Program-made: the position numbers and the translations under genes
The notes under the pieces: generated by a model
Database searches by the model: none
The model's input: only the letters and a program-made list of their open reading frames with translations
Told to the model about the DNA's origin: nothing
Shown: piece by piece, positions 42,779 to 53,129 of the stretch
How the letters are laid out: each line of letters starts with the position of its first letter
Numbering within the stretch: position 1 is the stretch's first letter
Source: Rhodanobacter thiooxydans
GTDB lineage: Bacteria > Pseudomonadota > Gammaproteobacteria > Xanthomonadales > Rhodanobacteraceae
NCBI RefSeq assembly: GCF_021545845.1
Contig: NZ_CP088923.1
Span: 744,001-808,000, forward strand
Direction of reading: 5' to 3'
Length of the DNA: 64,000 nt

Positions 42779-43771
42779 TCACACGTTCACCATGTGCATC
42801 CCCGCTTCGACGTAGCGCCCGCCGCTAGCGGCGTCGAGCGGGAACACCGCGTCGATCGCCTCCAGCTCGGCGGCGCTGAGTCGCACGTCGAGCGCGCCCA
42901 GGTTCTCGTCCAGCCGGCTGCGCTTGCGCGTGCCGGGGATCGCCAGCACATCGTCGCCCTGCGCCAGCACCCAGGCCAGCGCCAGCTGCGCGGGCGAGCA
43001 GCCCTTGCCGGTGGCGAGCGTCTTCACTTGCTCGACCAGCCGCAGGTTGCGCGCGAAGTTGTCGCCCATGAAGCGCGGGCTGTGGCGCCGGTAGTCGTCG
43101 GCGTCGAAGTCGTCCGGCGAGCGGATCGCGCCGGTGAGGAAACCGCGGCCCAGCGGCGAGTAGGCGACCAGGCTGACGCCGAGTCGGCGGCAGGCGTCGA
43201 GCATGCCGTTGCTCTGCGGGTCGCGCGTCCACAGCGAGAACTCACTCTGCAGCGCGGCGATCGGCTGCACCTTGCAGACGCGCTCCAGCGTGGCGCCAGA
43301 GGCCTCGCTCAGGCCGAGGTAACGCACCTTGCCGGCGGCGACCAGTTCGGCCATCGCGCCGACGGTTTCCTCGATCGGCACGTCCGGGTCCACGCGGTGC
43401 TGGTAATACAGGTCGATGGTGTCGATGCCAAGGCGCTTCAGGCTCGCATCGCAGGCGGCGTGCACGTAGGCTGGGCGGCCGTTGACACCACGCGTGGCCG
43501 GGTCGTTCGGGTCGAGCACGATGCCGAACTTGGTGGCCACGAAGGCCCGCTCGCGCCGCCCCTTGAGCGCCTTGCCCAGCAGCACTTCGTTGGTGTGCGG
43601 GCCGTACATGTCGGCGGTGTCGAGCAGGGTGAGGCCGCGGTCGAGTGCGTGGTGGAGGGTGGCGATGGATTCGGCGTCATCGTGGGCGCCGTAGAACGCG
43701 CTCATGCCCATGCAGCCGAGGCCGAGGGCGGAAACCTTGGGACCATTGTTGCCGAGCGCTCGGGTCTGCAT
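42779..43771 (-). CDS. Aldo/keto reductase
   Basis: 330 residues, full length. The AKR (beta/alpha)8 landmarks are present: [34 protein letters not shown] with the catalytic Asp and Tyr, ATKFG with the Lys, [11 protein letters not shown] with the His, and [14 protein letters not shown] for NADP. These enzymes reduce aldehydes and ketones with NADPH; substrate unknown. No operon partner is evident; it is followed at its 3' side by a GC-rich cruciform repeat. Confidence 0.93.
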   Translation of the reverse strand: MQTRALGNNGPKVSALGLGCMGMSAFYGAHDDAESIATLHHALDRGLTLLDTADMYGPHTNEVLLGKALKGRRERAFVATKFGIVLDPNDPATRGVNGRPAYVHAACDASLKRLGIDTIDLYYQHRVDPDVPIEETVGAMAELVAAGKVRYLGLSEASGATLERVCKVQPIAALQSEFSLWTRDPQSNGMLDACRRLGVSLVAYSPLGRGFLTGAIRSPDDFDADDYRRHSPRFMGDNFARNLRLVEQVKTLATGKGCSPAQLALAWVLAQGDDVLAIPGTRKRSRLDENLGALDVRLSAAELEAIDAVFPLDAASGGRYVEAGMHMVNV

Positions 43772-43860
43772 GGGGTGGCTCCGGTGGGTAAAGGTGGACG
43801 CATGGTGCGCGGTGACGGCGGTCGGATAAATGCTTGCGAACTCTCGGGCTTGCGAACTTT

Positions 43861-43977
43861 CCGCTCCTCCCCCTGCGCGCAGGGGGAGGTCGGGTGGGGG
43901 TTGCTCCGGTGTGCGGGAGGCGGAAGATCAAGAGCGAACCCCACCCCGGCCCTCCCCTGTTTCACAGGGGAGGGAGT
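43861..43977. repeat. GC-rich cruciform repeat, copy 2
   Basis: The same 117-bp layout as 42658-42774: CCTCCCCCTGCGCGCAGGGG, GGGTGGGGGTTGCTCCGG, then AACCCCACCCC and CCCTCCCCTGTTTCACAGGG. It sits directly past the GST gene's 3' end and upstream of the aldo/keto reductase gene, so both copies abut gene 3' ends. Confidence 0.7.
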
Positions 43978-43979
43978 CA

Positions 43980-44732
43980 TCACGACGCGCGCGGCGGGCC
44001 GGGGCGTGGCGCGCTGGTGCCGAGGGTGTCGCTGGTCAGCGGCGCGCCGGCGGTGAGCAGGGCGCCGCGCTGTTCGGCCAGCGGCAGGCGCAGCATGCAG
44101 TCCTCCAGGGCGGCCAGCTTCTGGAACACCGGCAGCGCCTGCACCTGCGCCACCAGCGCGGCGGTCAGCGGCCAGCGTGCGGCGTCGATCGCGTAGCGCA
44201 CGAACGCGGCGGTGCGGAAGAAGCTGGCGATGCTGATGTCGGCGATCGACAGCGAGCCGAACACGAAGCCGTCCTCGGGCAGTTGCTGTTCCAGGTAGTC
44301 GAGCGCGGCGGGGATCTCCACCTCGCGCGCATGCTGCACCACCGCCTCGTTGGGCGTCTCGCCGAAGACGTGGCGCTTGATCGCCAGCTGGTTGAACAGC
44401 CGCCAGACCAGCCCATCGGCCAGCCGCGTGTCGGCGTATTCCTCCAGCCAGCGGGCGCGGGCGCGGTCGGCGATGTCGCGTGGGTAGAGCGAGGGCGTGG
44501 GTTGCCGATCCTCCAGGTACTGGCAGATCACCGAGGAGTCGTTGAGCTCCAGTCCGCCGTCGATCAGCACCGGGATGCGGCGCAGCGGGCTGAGCCGGGT
44601 GAATTCGTCGTTGCCGACGAACGGCGCGATCGGGTCGATCTCGTATTCCAGCCCCTTCAGCTCCAGGCACACCAGCACCTTGCGCACGTAGGGTGAGAGG
44701 TAGTTGCCGATGACTCTGAGGCGCTGCGGCAT
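43980..44732 (-). CDS. Glutathione S-transferase family protein
   Basis: 250 residues. The thioredoxin-like N-terminal domain has LSPYVRKVLVCLELKGL, IPVLIDGG and ELNDSSVICQYLED (glutathione gamma-glutamyl site); a helical C-terminal domain follows with SIADISIASFFRTA. Likely conjugates glutathione to electrophiles or acts as a peroxidase. The substrate is not readable. The last 30 residues (from about LTAGAPLTSDT) are a Pro/Ala-rich tail extending beyond the usual fold. Confidence 0.88.
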   Translation of the reverse strand: MPQRLRVIGNYLSPYVRKVLVCLELKGLEYEIDPIAPFVGNDEFTRLSPLRRIPVLIDGGLELNDSSVICQYLEDRQPTPSLYPRDIADRARARWLEEYADTRLADGLVWRLFNQLAIKRHVFGETPNEAVVQHAREVEIPAALDYLEQQLPEDGFVFGSLSIADISIASFFRTAAFVRYAIDAARWPLTAALVAQVQALPVFQKLAALEDCMLRLPLAEQRGALLTAGAPLTSDTLGTSAPRPGPPRAS

Positions 44733-44948
44733 GACGCGACTCCGGGAACACGGAGGGCGCAGCGTGCGATGGCCGGCGCCTGCGCGTCAAGCGCAGGGCG
44801 CGGTCGTCCATGCGTCGGCGTATCGGACCGGATCGGGACCAATGGCAGGGGTGCCATTGGTCATGCCCGCGCTAGCATCGGGTGTCCGAGTGAAGTCCGC
44901 GCCAGGGCCGGCAACCGCAGAAATACGCTTTCGCAGGGGAAACGCAGC

Positions 44949-47285
44949 ATGAGTTTGAAAACCGGCAGTTCGCGCGTGCTTGGCGCGCTGGTCCTGGGCG
45001 TCTTGTCGGCCGGCGTCGCGGCGCAGACGCGCACGCTGAGCGCCGACGACTACGCGCGGGCGGAGCGCTTCATGAGCTACAACACCGTGCCGCTGGTCGA
45101 CCACGCGGTGCAGAAGGTCACGTGGCTGGACGACGGCCACTTCTGGTACGTCGACCACGACGCCAATGGCGACCACTTCATGCGGATGGACACGGCCAGC
45201 GGCAAGACCACGCCACTGTTCGACCAGGCGAAGCTGGCCGCCGCGCTGGGCAAGGCCGGCGGCAAGCTGGTCGATGCGGCGAAACTGCCGGTCACCGGCT
45301 ACGAGGCGCGGCCGGACGGGAAGATCGATGTCGCCGTGCGCAGCAAGCATTATGTATGCGACCTCGCCGCGGTCGAGGCGAGCTGCGTCGATCGCGCCAC
45401 GCTGGTGAAGACCGGCAAGGAGCCGGGCGCGCTGTCGCCGGACAAGCAGAGCGAGGCGTTCATCCGCGACTGGAACCTGTGGCTGCGCGACGTCGCCAGC
45501 GGCAAGGAGACCCAGCTCACCACCGACGGCGTGGAGGACTTCGGCTACGCCACCGACAACGCCGGCTGGAAGCACACCGACAACGCGATCGTGGAGTGGT
45601 CGCCGGATTCGAAGCAGATCGCCACGTTCCAGCAGGACCAGCGCAAGACCGGCGAGATGTACCTGGTTAGCACCAACGTCGGCCATCCGAAGCTGGAGAA
45701 GTGGAAGTACCCGCTGGTCGGCGACAAGGACGTGACGATGATCGAGCGCGTGATCATCGACGTCGCCGCGAAGAAGGTCACGCGCCTCAAGATGCCGCCC
45801 GACCAGCATCGCTCCAGCCTGTGCGATGACGTCAGCTGCGGCCCCGACGGTGGCTGGGACGACGTGAAGTGGGCGGCGGATGGCAAGACGCTGGCCTTCG
45901 TCTCTACCTCGCGCGACCACAAGCACGAGTGGTTCCGCATCGCCGATGCCGCCACCGGCAAGGTGCGCACGGTGTTCGAGGAAGTGGTGCCGACGTATTA
46001 CGAAAGCGGCAACGGCGCGGTGAACTGGCGCTACCTGCCGGAAACCCAAGAGGCGATCTGGTTCTCCGAGCGCACCAACTGGGGCCATCTGTATCTGTAC
46101 GATCTCACTACCGGCAAGCTCAAGCGCGCGATCACCAGTGGTGACGGCAATGTCACCGAGGTACTGAAGCTCGATCCGAAGATGCGCACCGTGTGGTTCC
46201 GCGGCGTCGGCCGCACCGCGGGTGTGAACCCGTACTACCAGCAGTTCTTCAAGGTGGGCCTGGACGGCGGCAAGCCGGTGCTGCTGACGCCGGAGGCGGC
46301 CGACCACGCGGTGACGCTGTCGCCGGACGGCAAGGCCTTCGTCGATGTGTACTCCACCCCGACCACGCCGCCGGTCACCGTGCTGCGCAGCTCGGACGAC
46401 GGCCGCCAACTGGCCAGCGTGGCCACTGCCGACATCTCGCGCCTGAAGGCCGCCGGCTGGGTGCCGCCGATCCCGTTCACGGTGAAGGGCCGCGACGGCA
46501 AGACCGATCTGTACGGCATGATGTTCAAGCCGACGCACTTCGACCCTGCGAAGAAATACCCGATCATCGACTACATCTATCCTGGCCCGCAGACCGGTTC
46601 GGTGCGCGGGCGCAGCTTCTCCTCCGCGCGTGCCGACCACCAGGCGATGGCCGAGCTGGGCTTCATCGTGATCGCGCTTGACGGCATGGGCACGCCGTGG
46701 CGCTCCAAGGCGTTCCACGACGCTTACTTCGAGCACGTCCAGGACAACACCCTGCCTGACCAGGTGCTTGGTCTGAAAGAACTCGGCAGGAAGTACTCGT
46801 GGATCGATCTCGACCGAGTGGGCATCTGGGGCCACTCCGGCGGCGGCAACGCCACCGCGGCGGCGATGTTCCACTACCCCGACTTCTTCAAGGTCGGCTG
46901 GGCCGAGAGCGGCAATCACGACAACCGCAACTACGAGGACGACTGGGCCGAGAAGTGGCAGGGCCTGCTGGTCACCGACAAGGACGGCAAGACCAACTAC
47001 GACCTCCAGGCCAACCAGAGCTTCGCCAAGAACCTCAAGGGCCGGCTGATGCTGGTGCACGGCACCATGGACGACAACGTGCCGCCCTACCAGACCCTGC
47101 TGGTGGCCGACGCGCTGATCAAGGCGAACAAGGATTTCGACCTGCTGCTGATCCCCAACGCCCACCACGGCTACGCCGAAGCCACCCCGTACGCCACCCG
47201 CCGACGCTGGGACTACTTCGTGCAGTACCTCGCCGGCAGCACCCCGCCACACGAGTACCAGCTGAAGGCGTGGCCCTGGCGCTGA
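44949..47285 (+). CDS. Dipeptidyl peptidase IV-type serine peptidase (S9 family)
   Basis: 778 residues. A signal peptide (about 1-25, ending GVAAQT) precedes an eight-bladed propeller-type domain (about 40-480, with WSPDSKQIATFQQDQRKTGE), then an alpha/beta-hydrolase domain with GIWGHSGGGNAT (nucleophile Ser630), MLVHGTMDDNVP (Asp) and IPNAHHGYAE (His). S9B peptidases take dipeptides from protein N-termini, usually after proline, in the periplasm. Length and motif order fit the family. Start at ATG 44949 for the signal peptide. Confidence 0.93.
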   Translation: MSLKTGSSRVLGALVLGVLSAGVAAQTRTLSADDYARAERFMSYNTVPLVDHAVQKVTWLDDGHFWYVDHDANGDHFMRMDTASGKTTPLFDQAKLAAALGKAGGKLVDAAKLPVTGYEARPDGKIDVAVRSKHYVCDLAAVEASCVDRATLVKTGKEPGALSPDKQSEAFIRDWNLWLRDVASGKETQLTTDGVEDFGYATDNAGWKHTDNAIVEWSPDSKQIATFQQDQRKTGEMYLVSTNVGHPKLEKWKYPLVGDKDVTMIERVIIDVAAKKVTRLKMPPDQHRSSLCDDVSCGPDGGWDDVKWAADGKTLAFVSTSRDHKHEWFRIADAATGKVRTVFEEVVPTYYESGNGAVNWRYLPETQEAIWFSERTNWGHLYLYDLTTGKLKRAITSGDGNVTEVLKLDPKMRTVWFRGVGRTAGVNPYYQQFFKVGLDGGKPVLLTPEAADHAVTLSPDGKAFVDVYSTPTTPPVTVLRSSDDGRQLASVATADISRLKAAGWVPPIPFTVKGRDGKTDLYGMMFKPTHFDPAKKYPIIDYIYPGPQTGSVRGRSFSSARADHQAMAELGFIVIALDGMGTPWRSKAFHDAYFEHVQDNTLPDQVLGLKELGRKYSWIDLDRVGIWGHSGGGNATAAAMFHYPDFFKVGWAESGNHDNRNYEDDWAEKWQGLLVTDKDGKTNYDLQANQSFAKNLKGRLMLVHGTMDDNVPPYQTLLVADALIKANKDFDLLLIPNAHHGYAEATPYATRRRWDYFVQYLAGSTPPHEYQLKAWPWR

Positions 47286-47613
47286 GCGTTATGCCCGGTT
47301 CTTGCTGGAGGCAGCCCGGTGGGACACCTTGGTCTCGCTTGTGGCGCTGGGCGCCGCACCCGGTTCCTCCCCCTGCGCAGCAGGGGGAGGTCAGGAGGGG
47401 GTAACGCTCTTGATCTCGACTTGACGAAGAGCGACCCCGCGACCTTGGCGTGTTGCACGTAGGCGGGGTCGTCGATCAGGTAAGCCTTGCCGCCTCGGCA
47501 GAACCACATCGTAGGCTTGCCATCCCGTCGGCGGCGGCACGGTCCTGCCTTGGTCCGAAAAAAAGCCGGCGCCATCGAGGCGCCGGCTGTTCGTGCCGCG
47601 TGTTGCGGGTCGC
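47286..47613. other. Intergenic region with repeat pieces and a gene scrap
   Basis: 328 nt between two convergent genes. It holds a CCTCCCCCTGCGCAGCAGGG hairpin with GGTCAGGAGGGGGT at 47366-47403, a relative of the 42658 and 43861 repeats without the second half. On the minus strand at about 47430-47540 a short open stretch reads KPTMWFCRGGKAYLIDDPAY, which looks like a scrap of a small coding region but has no start or stop context. The TonB-receptor terminator is at 47558-47588. Confidence 0.45.
47558..47588 (-). terminator. Rho-independent terminator of the Oar-like receptor gene
   Basis: On the minus strand: a perfect 10-bp stem AGCCGGCGCC / GGCGCCGGCT around TCGAT, followed by a run of seven T. 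It is 25 nt past the stop of the receptor gene at 47614. Confidence 0.93.
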
Positions 47614-50600
47614 TCAGAACTTGTAGCGCAGCGTCAGCATGGCCGACCAGCGCGACACCACGCGGCTGGGGTCGTAGAAGCCGCCGTCGTAGGTCTGCAG
47701 CTGCTGTGGCTGGTAATTGCCGCTCTTGTCGGTGGGCAGCGTGTACACGTACTGACCCTGCGCATTCACGCCGGCGTAGCTGGCGAGCGTGCGGGTCGGG
47801 TAGATGCCGGTGTTGCGCTGCTGTCCCCAGCCCTTGTTGAGCAGGTTGAGCATGTTGTAGACGTCCAGCCGCAGCTCGCCCTTGTTGCCCTTGAAGATGC
47901 CGGGCACTTCCTGCGAGAAGCTCATGTCCAGCTCGTTCACCCAGGCGGTGCGCGTGCCGTTGCGGCCGGCGATCTGGCCGCGGTGGTCCTTCAGGTATTT
48001 CTCGCTGGCCAGGAAGGCCTGGAACTGGTCGATCACCTGCTGGCTGGTGCCGGGCGCGTAGGCCACCTTCGGGTCGTTGGCCGACGGGATGTAGGCCGGA
48101 TCCCAGCCGGAGACGCTGTCGCCGTTGGCATCGTTCTGGAACACCCAGGTGTAGGGCAGGCCGGTGTGGCCGCTGTAGAACGCCGACACCTGCGTCTGGT
48201 AGTCGCCGAAGAACGCGTGCTGCCAGGTCAGCGAGGCCTTCAGCACCTTGGCCACGTTGTAGTTGGAGGTGGCCAGCAGGTTGCTGTTGGGGTTGAGTCG
48301 CGCCACGCGCTGGTAGCCGTTGTAGGCGATGGTATCGGTGCCCGGATCGACGTCGGTGGCATGGTTGAAGGTGAGGCTGACATTGCCGGACCAGCTGTCC
48401 GAGAACGGCTTGGCCAGCGCCAGCGTCAGGCTGTCGGACTTGCCGCGATGGGTGTTGGTGAGCAAGGTGGAAGCGGTGCTGAAGGCGCGGTTCTGATTGG
48501 CCAGCGCATCCTTGGACGTGGGTGCTTCGCCCGGCGTCTTCCAGAACTGCAGGCGGCCGTCCGGCAGCGTGCCGGTGGGGTCGCCATAGTTCACCGCCTC
48601 GTACAGGATGCCGTCGCGCACCTTGATGTGCTGGTATTCGGCCGAGGCCAGCATGCCCCACCACGGCAGCTCGCGATCCAGCGCCAGGCTCATCTTCCAC
48701 ACGCTGGGCAGGCGGAAGTTCGGGTCGATGGTGTCGATCGAGCCCGCGCCGCCGCCGGCAGGGATGTTCTGGTGCAGCGGGTCGGGGCTGAACGGCGCGC
48801 TGGCCGGGTTGAACGAGGTGTAGTTGCGCAGGGTGACACCGTTGTTCTGGAACGGGTTGGTCATCCACACCGTCGGCGGGTTGGTCTGGAACAGGCCCAC
48901 GCCGCCGCGCAGCTGGGTCTTGTAGCTGCTGTCGAACAGGTAGTTGAACGACAGGCGCGGCTCCACGATGCGGTTGGAGGAGCCGACCGTGTAGTTGTTG
49001 GCGAAACCGAAAGCCTGCGCGAAAGCCGCGTTGTAGACCGGCTTGTCGCTGGTATGCGGAATGTCCACGCGCACGCCGTACTGCACCGACAGCGCGTCGT
49101 TGACCTGCCAGGTGTCCTGCAGGAACGGGCTGTACTGGCTGTAGGTCCACTTGCCGGCGATGTCGTTCAACGCGTAGCCCGGCGCCGGGTGATACAGCTC
49201 GTACTTGTTGTAGTTGCCGGCGGCGAAGTTGGTCAGGCCCCAGAAGGTGTAGACGCCGAACTCGGCCTGGCCGAACAGGTTGTTGATCTTGTTGCGCTGG
49301 TAGTCGATGCCGCCCTTGACCGCGTGGTCACCCAGGACATAGGTGCCGGCCAGGAAGACCGAGGTCTTCTTGGTGTCGATGTGGTTGTAGTGGCGGTAGC
49401 GCTCCTCGCCCAGGTTCACCGACGGGCCTTTGCCGGTGGGCGACAGGTTGACGTTCACCGCCGGCTGCTGGAACGGTGCGGTGGTGTCCTGCACGTACTT
49501 CTGGTAGCCGACCTTGGCCTCGGTGGAGAAGTTGTCGGTCCAGTCGTCGAACACGTGCGCGACGTAATTGTCGGTGGTGATCGCCTTGGTGTAGGTGTAG
49601 CTGGTCAGGCCCACGCTGGACGGGCTGTTGCCGCCTACCGCCGGCAGCATCTCCTTGGTGCGCTGGTAGGTGAAGCTGGCGCGGTGGTTGTTGGAGATGT
49701 TCCAGTCGATCTTGCCCAGGTAGCGCTTGTCGTCGTAGGTCAGCCCGGTGGGGCCGCCGAAGCCGCCGGGCGTGAGGCCCAGCTGTTTGGCCGTGTCGAT
49801 GATCTTCTGCAGGTCGCCCGGCGACACCTTGTTGCTGGTGGACGGGCCGTTGCCCAGCGAGTCGTCCAGGCCGTTGGCCGAATCGGCGCCGATGCCGGTG
49901 GTCTTCTCATGCTCGGCGGAGACGAAGAAGAACAGCTTGTCCTTGACGATCGGGCCGCCCACGTTGAAGCCGTAGGTGGCGTCCTTCCGGTAGCCCTTGT
50001 AGTGGTAGCCGGGGTTGCCGCCGGGCAGCCAGCCGGCATCGCCCACCAGGTGGTTGGCGTTGCGGTAGCTGTAGTAGACCGCGCCGTGGAAGTCGTTGGT
50101 GCCGGACTTGGTCACCGCGTTGACGTCGGCACCGACCACGTCGGAGACGACGTCATAGTTCGCCGTGGAGATGTTGTACTCGGCGATGGTCTCCGGCGAG
50201 ATCGGCGATTTCTGGTAGGGCAGGCCGTTCGCGTTCAGGCCGAACGGATCACCCTGGGTCACGCCGTCCACCGCGATGTTGTTGTAGCGGTTGTTCATGC
50301 CGGCGGCGGAGATCGCGCCGGTGCCCTGGTCGGTCACGCTCACGCGTGGGTCCAGCCGCACCACGTCGTCGATCGAGCGGTTGCCCTGCGGGGTGGCCTG
50401 CAGCTGGCGCTGCGAGATGTTGGTGGAGAGACCCTTGTTCTCGGACGTGAAGGTCTGCGCCAGCGTCGAGGCGCTCACCGTCACCGCACCCAGCGTGCGC
50501 GCCGATTCGCTGCCGCCGCCCAGCGCCAGGTTGATCGCGGAGGGCTGGCCCAGCTGCAGGTAGACGTTGTCCTGCTCGGCGCCCGCCTCGCCCGGCCTCG

Positions 50601-50859
50601 ACGCGGTAATCGTATACGGGCCGCCGGCGCGCAGGCCCTGTGCCGCATAGCGGCCGTCGGCGTCGGTGCTCACTGCCTTGGTGGTGCCCGAAGGCACGTG
50701 CACGATGGTCACGGTGGCGTCGGCCACCGGCTTGCCCTGCGCATCGAGCACGCGGCCGATGGCGCCGGAGGTGGTGATGTTCTGCGCGAAGACGGGAGAG
50801 ATCGCCAGCAGCGAGGCGACGGCGAGCGGAAGCGTGCGGACGCGGATCATGGAAGCCAT
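47614..50859 (-). CDS. Oar-like TonB-dependent receptor with N-terminal carboxypeptidase-regulatory domain
   Basis: 1081 residues. Signal peptide (about 1-28, ending PVFAQN), a CarboxypepD_reg-type beta-sandwich (about 30-115, GRVLDAQGKPVADATVTIVH), a plug with RSIDDVVRLDPRVSVTDQG and NNRYNNIAVDGVTQGDPFGL, and a very large barrel ending LTLRYKF. This is the Oar/OmpA-related group often linked to peptide or protein export or uptake. It is convergent with a DPP-IV peptidase gene, so a peptide-related role is possible but unproven. Start at ATG 50859, preceded by GAGGGAA; ATG 50850 is second choice. A terminator follows. Confidence 0.9.
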   Translation of the reverse strand: MASMIRVRTLPLAVASLLAISPVFAQNITTSGAIGRVLDAQGKPVADATVTIVHVPSGTTKAVSTDADGRYAAQGLRAGGPYTITASRPGEAGAEQDNVYLQLGQPSAINLALGGGSESARTLGAVTVSASTLAQTFTSENKGLSTNISQRQLQATPQGNRSIDDVVRLDPRVSVTDQGTGAISAAGMNNRYNNIAVDGVTQGDPFGLNANGLPYQKSPISPETIAEYNISTANYDVVSDVVGADVNAVTKSGTNDFHGAVYYSYRNANHLVGDAGWLPGGNPGYHYKGYRKDATYGFNVGGPIVKDKLFFFVSAEHEKTTGIGADSANGLDDSLGNGPSTSNKVSPGDLQKIIDTAKQLGLTPGGFGGPTGLTYDDKRYLGKIDWNISNNHRASFTYQRTKEMLPAVGGNSPSSVGLTSYTYTKAITTDNYVAHVFDDWTDNFSTEAKVGYQKYVQDTTAPFQQPAVNVNLSPTGKGPSVNLGEERYRHYNHIDTKKTSVFLAGTYVLGDHAVKGGIDYQRNKINNLFGQAEFGVYTFWGLTNFAAGNYNKYELYHPAPGYALNDIAGKWTYSQYSPFLQDTWQVNDALSVQYGVRVDIPHTSDKPVYNAAFAQAFGFANNYTVGSSNRIVEPRLSFNYLFDSSYKTQLRGGVGLFQTNPPTVWMTNPFQNNGVTLRNYTSFNPASAPFSPDPLHQNIPAGGGAGSIDTIDPNFRLPSVWKMSLALDRELPWWGMLASAEYQHIKVRDGILYEAVNYGDPTGTLPDGRLQFWKTPGEAPTSKDALANQNRAFSTASTLLTNTHRGKSDSLTLALAKPFSDSWSGNVSLTFNHATDVDPGTDTIAYNGYQRVARLNPNSNLLATSNYNVAKVLKASLTWQHAFFGDYQTQVSAFYSGHTGLPYTWVFQNDANGDSVSGWDPAYIPSANDPKVAYAPGTSQQVIDQFQAFLASEKYLKDHRGQIAGRNGTRTAWVNELDMSFSQEVPGIFKGNKGELRLDVYNMLNLLNKGWGQQRNTGIYPTRTLASYAGVNAQGQYVYTLPTDKSGNYQPQQLQTYDGGFYDPSRVVSRWSAMLTLRYKF

Positions 50860-51030
50860 GGTTCCCTCGTAATGGTTTTTGTGTGTGTCCCCCGGAACGA
50901 CAACGCCTCCCACGGAGGGAGGCGGTCGATGACGATGCGCCGGCTGCCGCCAGCGGCGAGGCGCATCTTAGGGTACGGATTGTGACAACCGCATGCGAGG
51001 GAGGCAAGTCGCGGGCCAGTCCCGCAGGCG

Positions 51031-52239
51031 TCAGAACGCCAGGTCGAACGCCACCTCACCCTGCACGCCGACCTGGTAGGCGGACACGCGGCGCTCGAAG
51101 AAGTTGGCCAGCTCCTGCACGTCCTGCAGGTCCATGAAGTCGAATGGGTTCTTAGCGCCGTACTGCTTCGGCAGGTCGAGCTGGGCCAGGCGCTGGTCGG
51201 CGCAGTATTCGAGGTACTGGCGCATGTCCTTCACCGACATGCCGGCTACGCCGCCCGACAGCACGTCCTTGGCAAATTGCGTTTCGCAGGCGATCGCCTC
51301 TTCCATCATCGCCTCGACCTGCGCACGCATGGCGTCGTCGAACAGCTCCGGTTCCTGCGCGCGCACCGTGCGTACCACCTCGAAGACGAACGCCATGTGC
51401 CCGCTCTCGTCGCGGAACACCCAGTTGGTGCCGGCCGCCAGCCCATGCAGCAGCCCGCGCGAGCGCAGGTAGTAGACGTAGGCGAACGCGGCGTAGAAGA
51501 ACAGCCCCTCGATGCAGGCGGCGAAGCAGATCAGGTTGAGCAGGAACTGGCGACGATGCTCGCGCGTCTGCAGCCGGCGCAGGTCCTGGATCGAGTCGAT
51601 CCACTTGAAGCAGAACGCACCCTTCTGCCGGATCGACGGGATCGTCTCGATCGCCAGCCGCTTTTGCGGATGACGCAGCAGGTAGCGGTCGTACACCGTG
51701 CGCAGGCCGAAGTATTCGAAGCGGCGGGTGGCCAGCGGGTCGATCGCGTCATTGAGCTTGCGCGCGTTGGCGCCCACGAAATCGCGCAGGCGGTCGTTGA
51801 GGATGCCCAACTCCGCGCCGCGTGCGATCGACTGCGAGTAGCTCTGGATCTCCTGGCCGCTGACTTCCTTGTCGATGTACGCGCCGAGCAGCCGCGCGGC
51901 CAGTTGGCCGTACTCGGGTTCCTCGGCGGTGAGTGCGGCGGCGGTGCGGATCGACAGCTGGTCCAGCTCGGCCGTAGTGGCGCCGTCGTACAGGCCGCCG
52001 ATGGTCTTCAGGACGACCCGCAGCGGGTCGACACCGTGCAGGCCTTCGGCGCTGCGCGTCACCGCGCGCACGATCTTGTTGACGTCGACGGCTTCCTGGC
52101 CGCCATTGCGCTTGGTCACGTGCATGGAGGCCGCGCTGTGCGGCGGGGTCAGTGCGAACGTGGTGTCGGCTTCGCTGGCGACGGGGGATTCGGCGGGCGC
52201 GACGGCGCGCTCGCGTTCGGCGGTATCGAGGGCTTGCAT
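51031..52239 (-). pseudogene. nrdA-nrdB: Chimeric ribonucleotide reductase: NrdA N-terminus joined in frame to NrdB C-terminal half
   Basis: 402 residues. Residues 41-200 are the start of a class I large subunit: ATP-cone VTKRNGGQEAVDVNKIVRAV, KTIGGLYDGATTAELDQLSI, AEEPEYGQLAARLLGAYIDKE, and RFEYFGLRTVYDRYLLRHPQ. From about residue 201 the sequence is the second half of a small subunit: PSIRQKGAFCFKWIDSIQDL, ACIEGLFFYAAFAY, VFRDESGHMAF (Glu278, His281), NPFDFMDLQDVQELANFFE and the NrdB tail. All NrdA catalytic cysteines and the NrdB radical Tyr and first metal ligands are missing, so it cannot reduce ribonucleotides. Best explained by a roughly 2-3 kb in-frame deletion in an nrdAB operon, or by misassembly. 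A cobalamin riboswitch precedes it. Confidence 0.85.
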
Positions 52240-52404
52240 GGCAGGTGGCTCCGGCTGGACATCAAACGCCTGCTCCCGCGCGCAGGGCCTGATAGCGACG
52301 GAGTCCGGAGGCGACGCGCCAGCCGTTGGCCCGACGGCGACCGGCTTCACGACGCACTTCCCCGCGGAAGCCGTCACTACGCAGCAGGACACGTTCGTCC
52401 CGCT

Positions 52405-52595
52405 GTGCCGGCAGGTCTTCGGACTTGCGGACGTGGATCGAGGCGATCCGCCTACTTGCTCCTGCTTCCCAGCCGCCGAGGGCCAGTGCATGTGGGTGCG
52501 TTCGTTTCCGCTTTACCGCTGCGGGGCAGTTCCGGAGTTACACCGGGATTCCCTTTTAAGCCCGACCGATGTCGCATCTGGTCGGGCACCGACAG
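52405..52595 (-). promoter_or_regulatory. Cobalamin (B12) riboswitch upstream of the nrdA-nrdB chimera
   Basis: Read on the minus strand from 52595: CGGTGCCCGACC, paired to GGTCGGGC, then TTAAAAGGGAATCCCGGTG, CTCCGG, CTGCCCCGCAGCGGTAA, GCACTGGCC, GGGAAG and AAGTCCGAAGACCTGCC. These are the ordered conserved blocks of the Cbl aptamer, including the B12-box core. About 165 nt separate the aptamer from the ATG at 52239; a CGGCTTC/GAAGCCG hairpin there may be the expression platform. B12 riboswitches that shut off B12-independent class I reductase are known in other bacteria. Confidence 0.93.
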
Positions 52596-52694
52596 GCACA
52601 ACATATCGGGTGACCAGAGCAGGGTCGACCCAACAACTTGTGCATAAGTCGAATGCGTGCCGCCTGCGGCGAGTGCCTGCGCAGGCGGCGTGGG

Positions 52695-53129
<435 letters not shown>

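Noticed and set aside
47593..50985. An 1130-codon open frame on the plus strand
   Set aside because: It is the exact antisense shadow of the Oar-like TonB receptor; composition is Val/His/Arg/Gly-rich without domains, a common artefact of high-GC codon bias.
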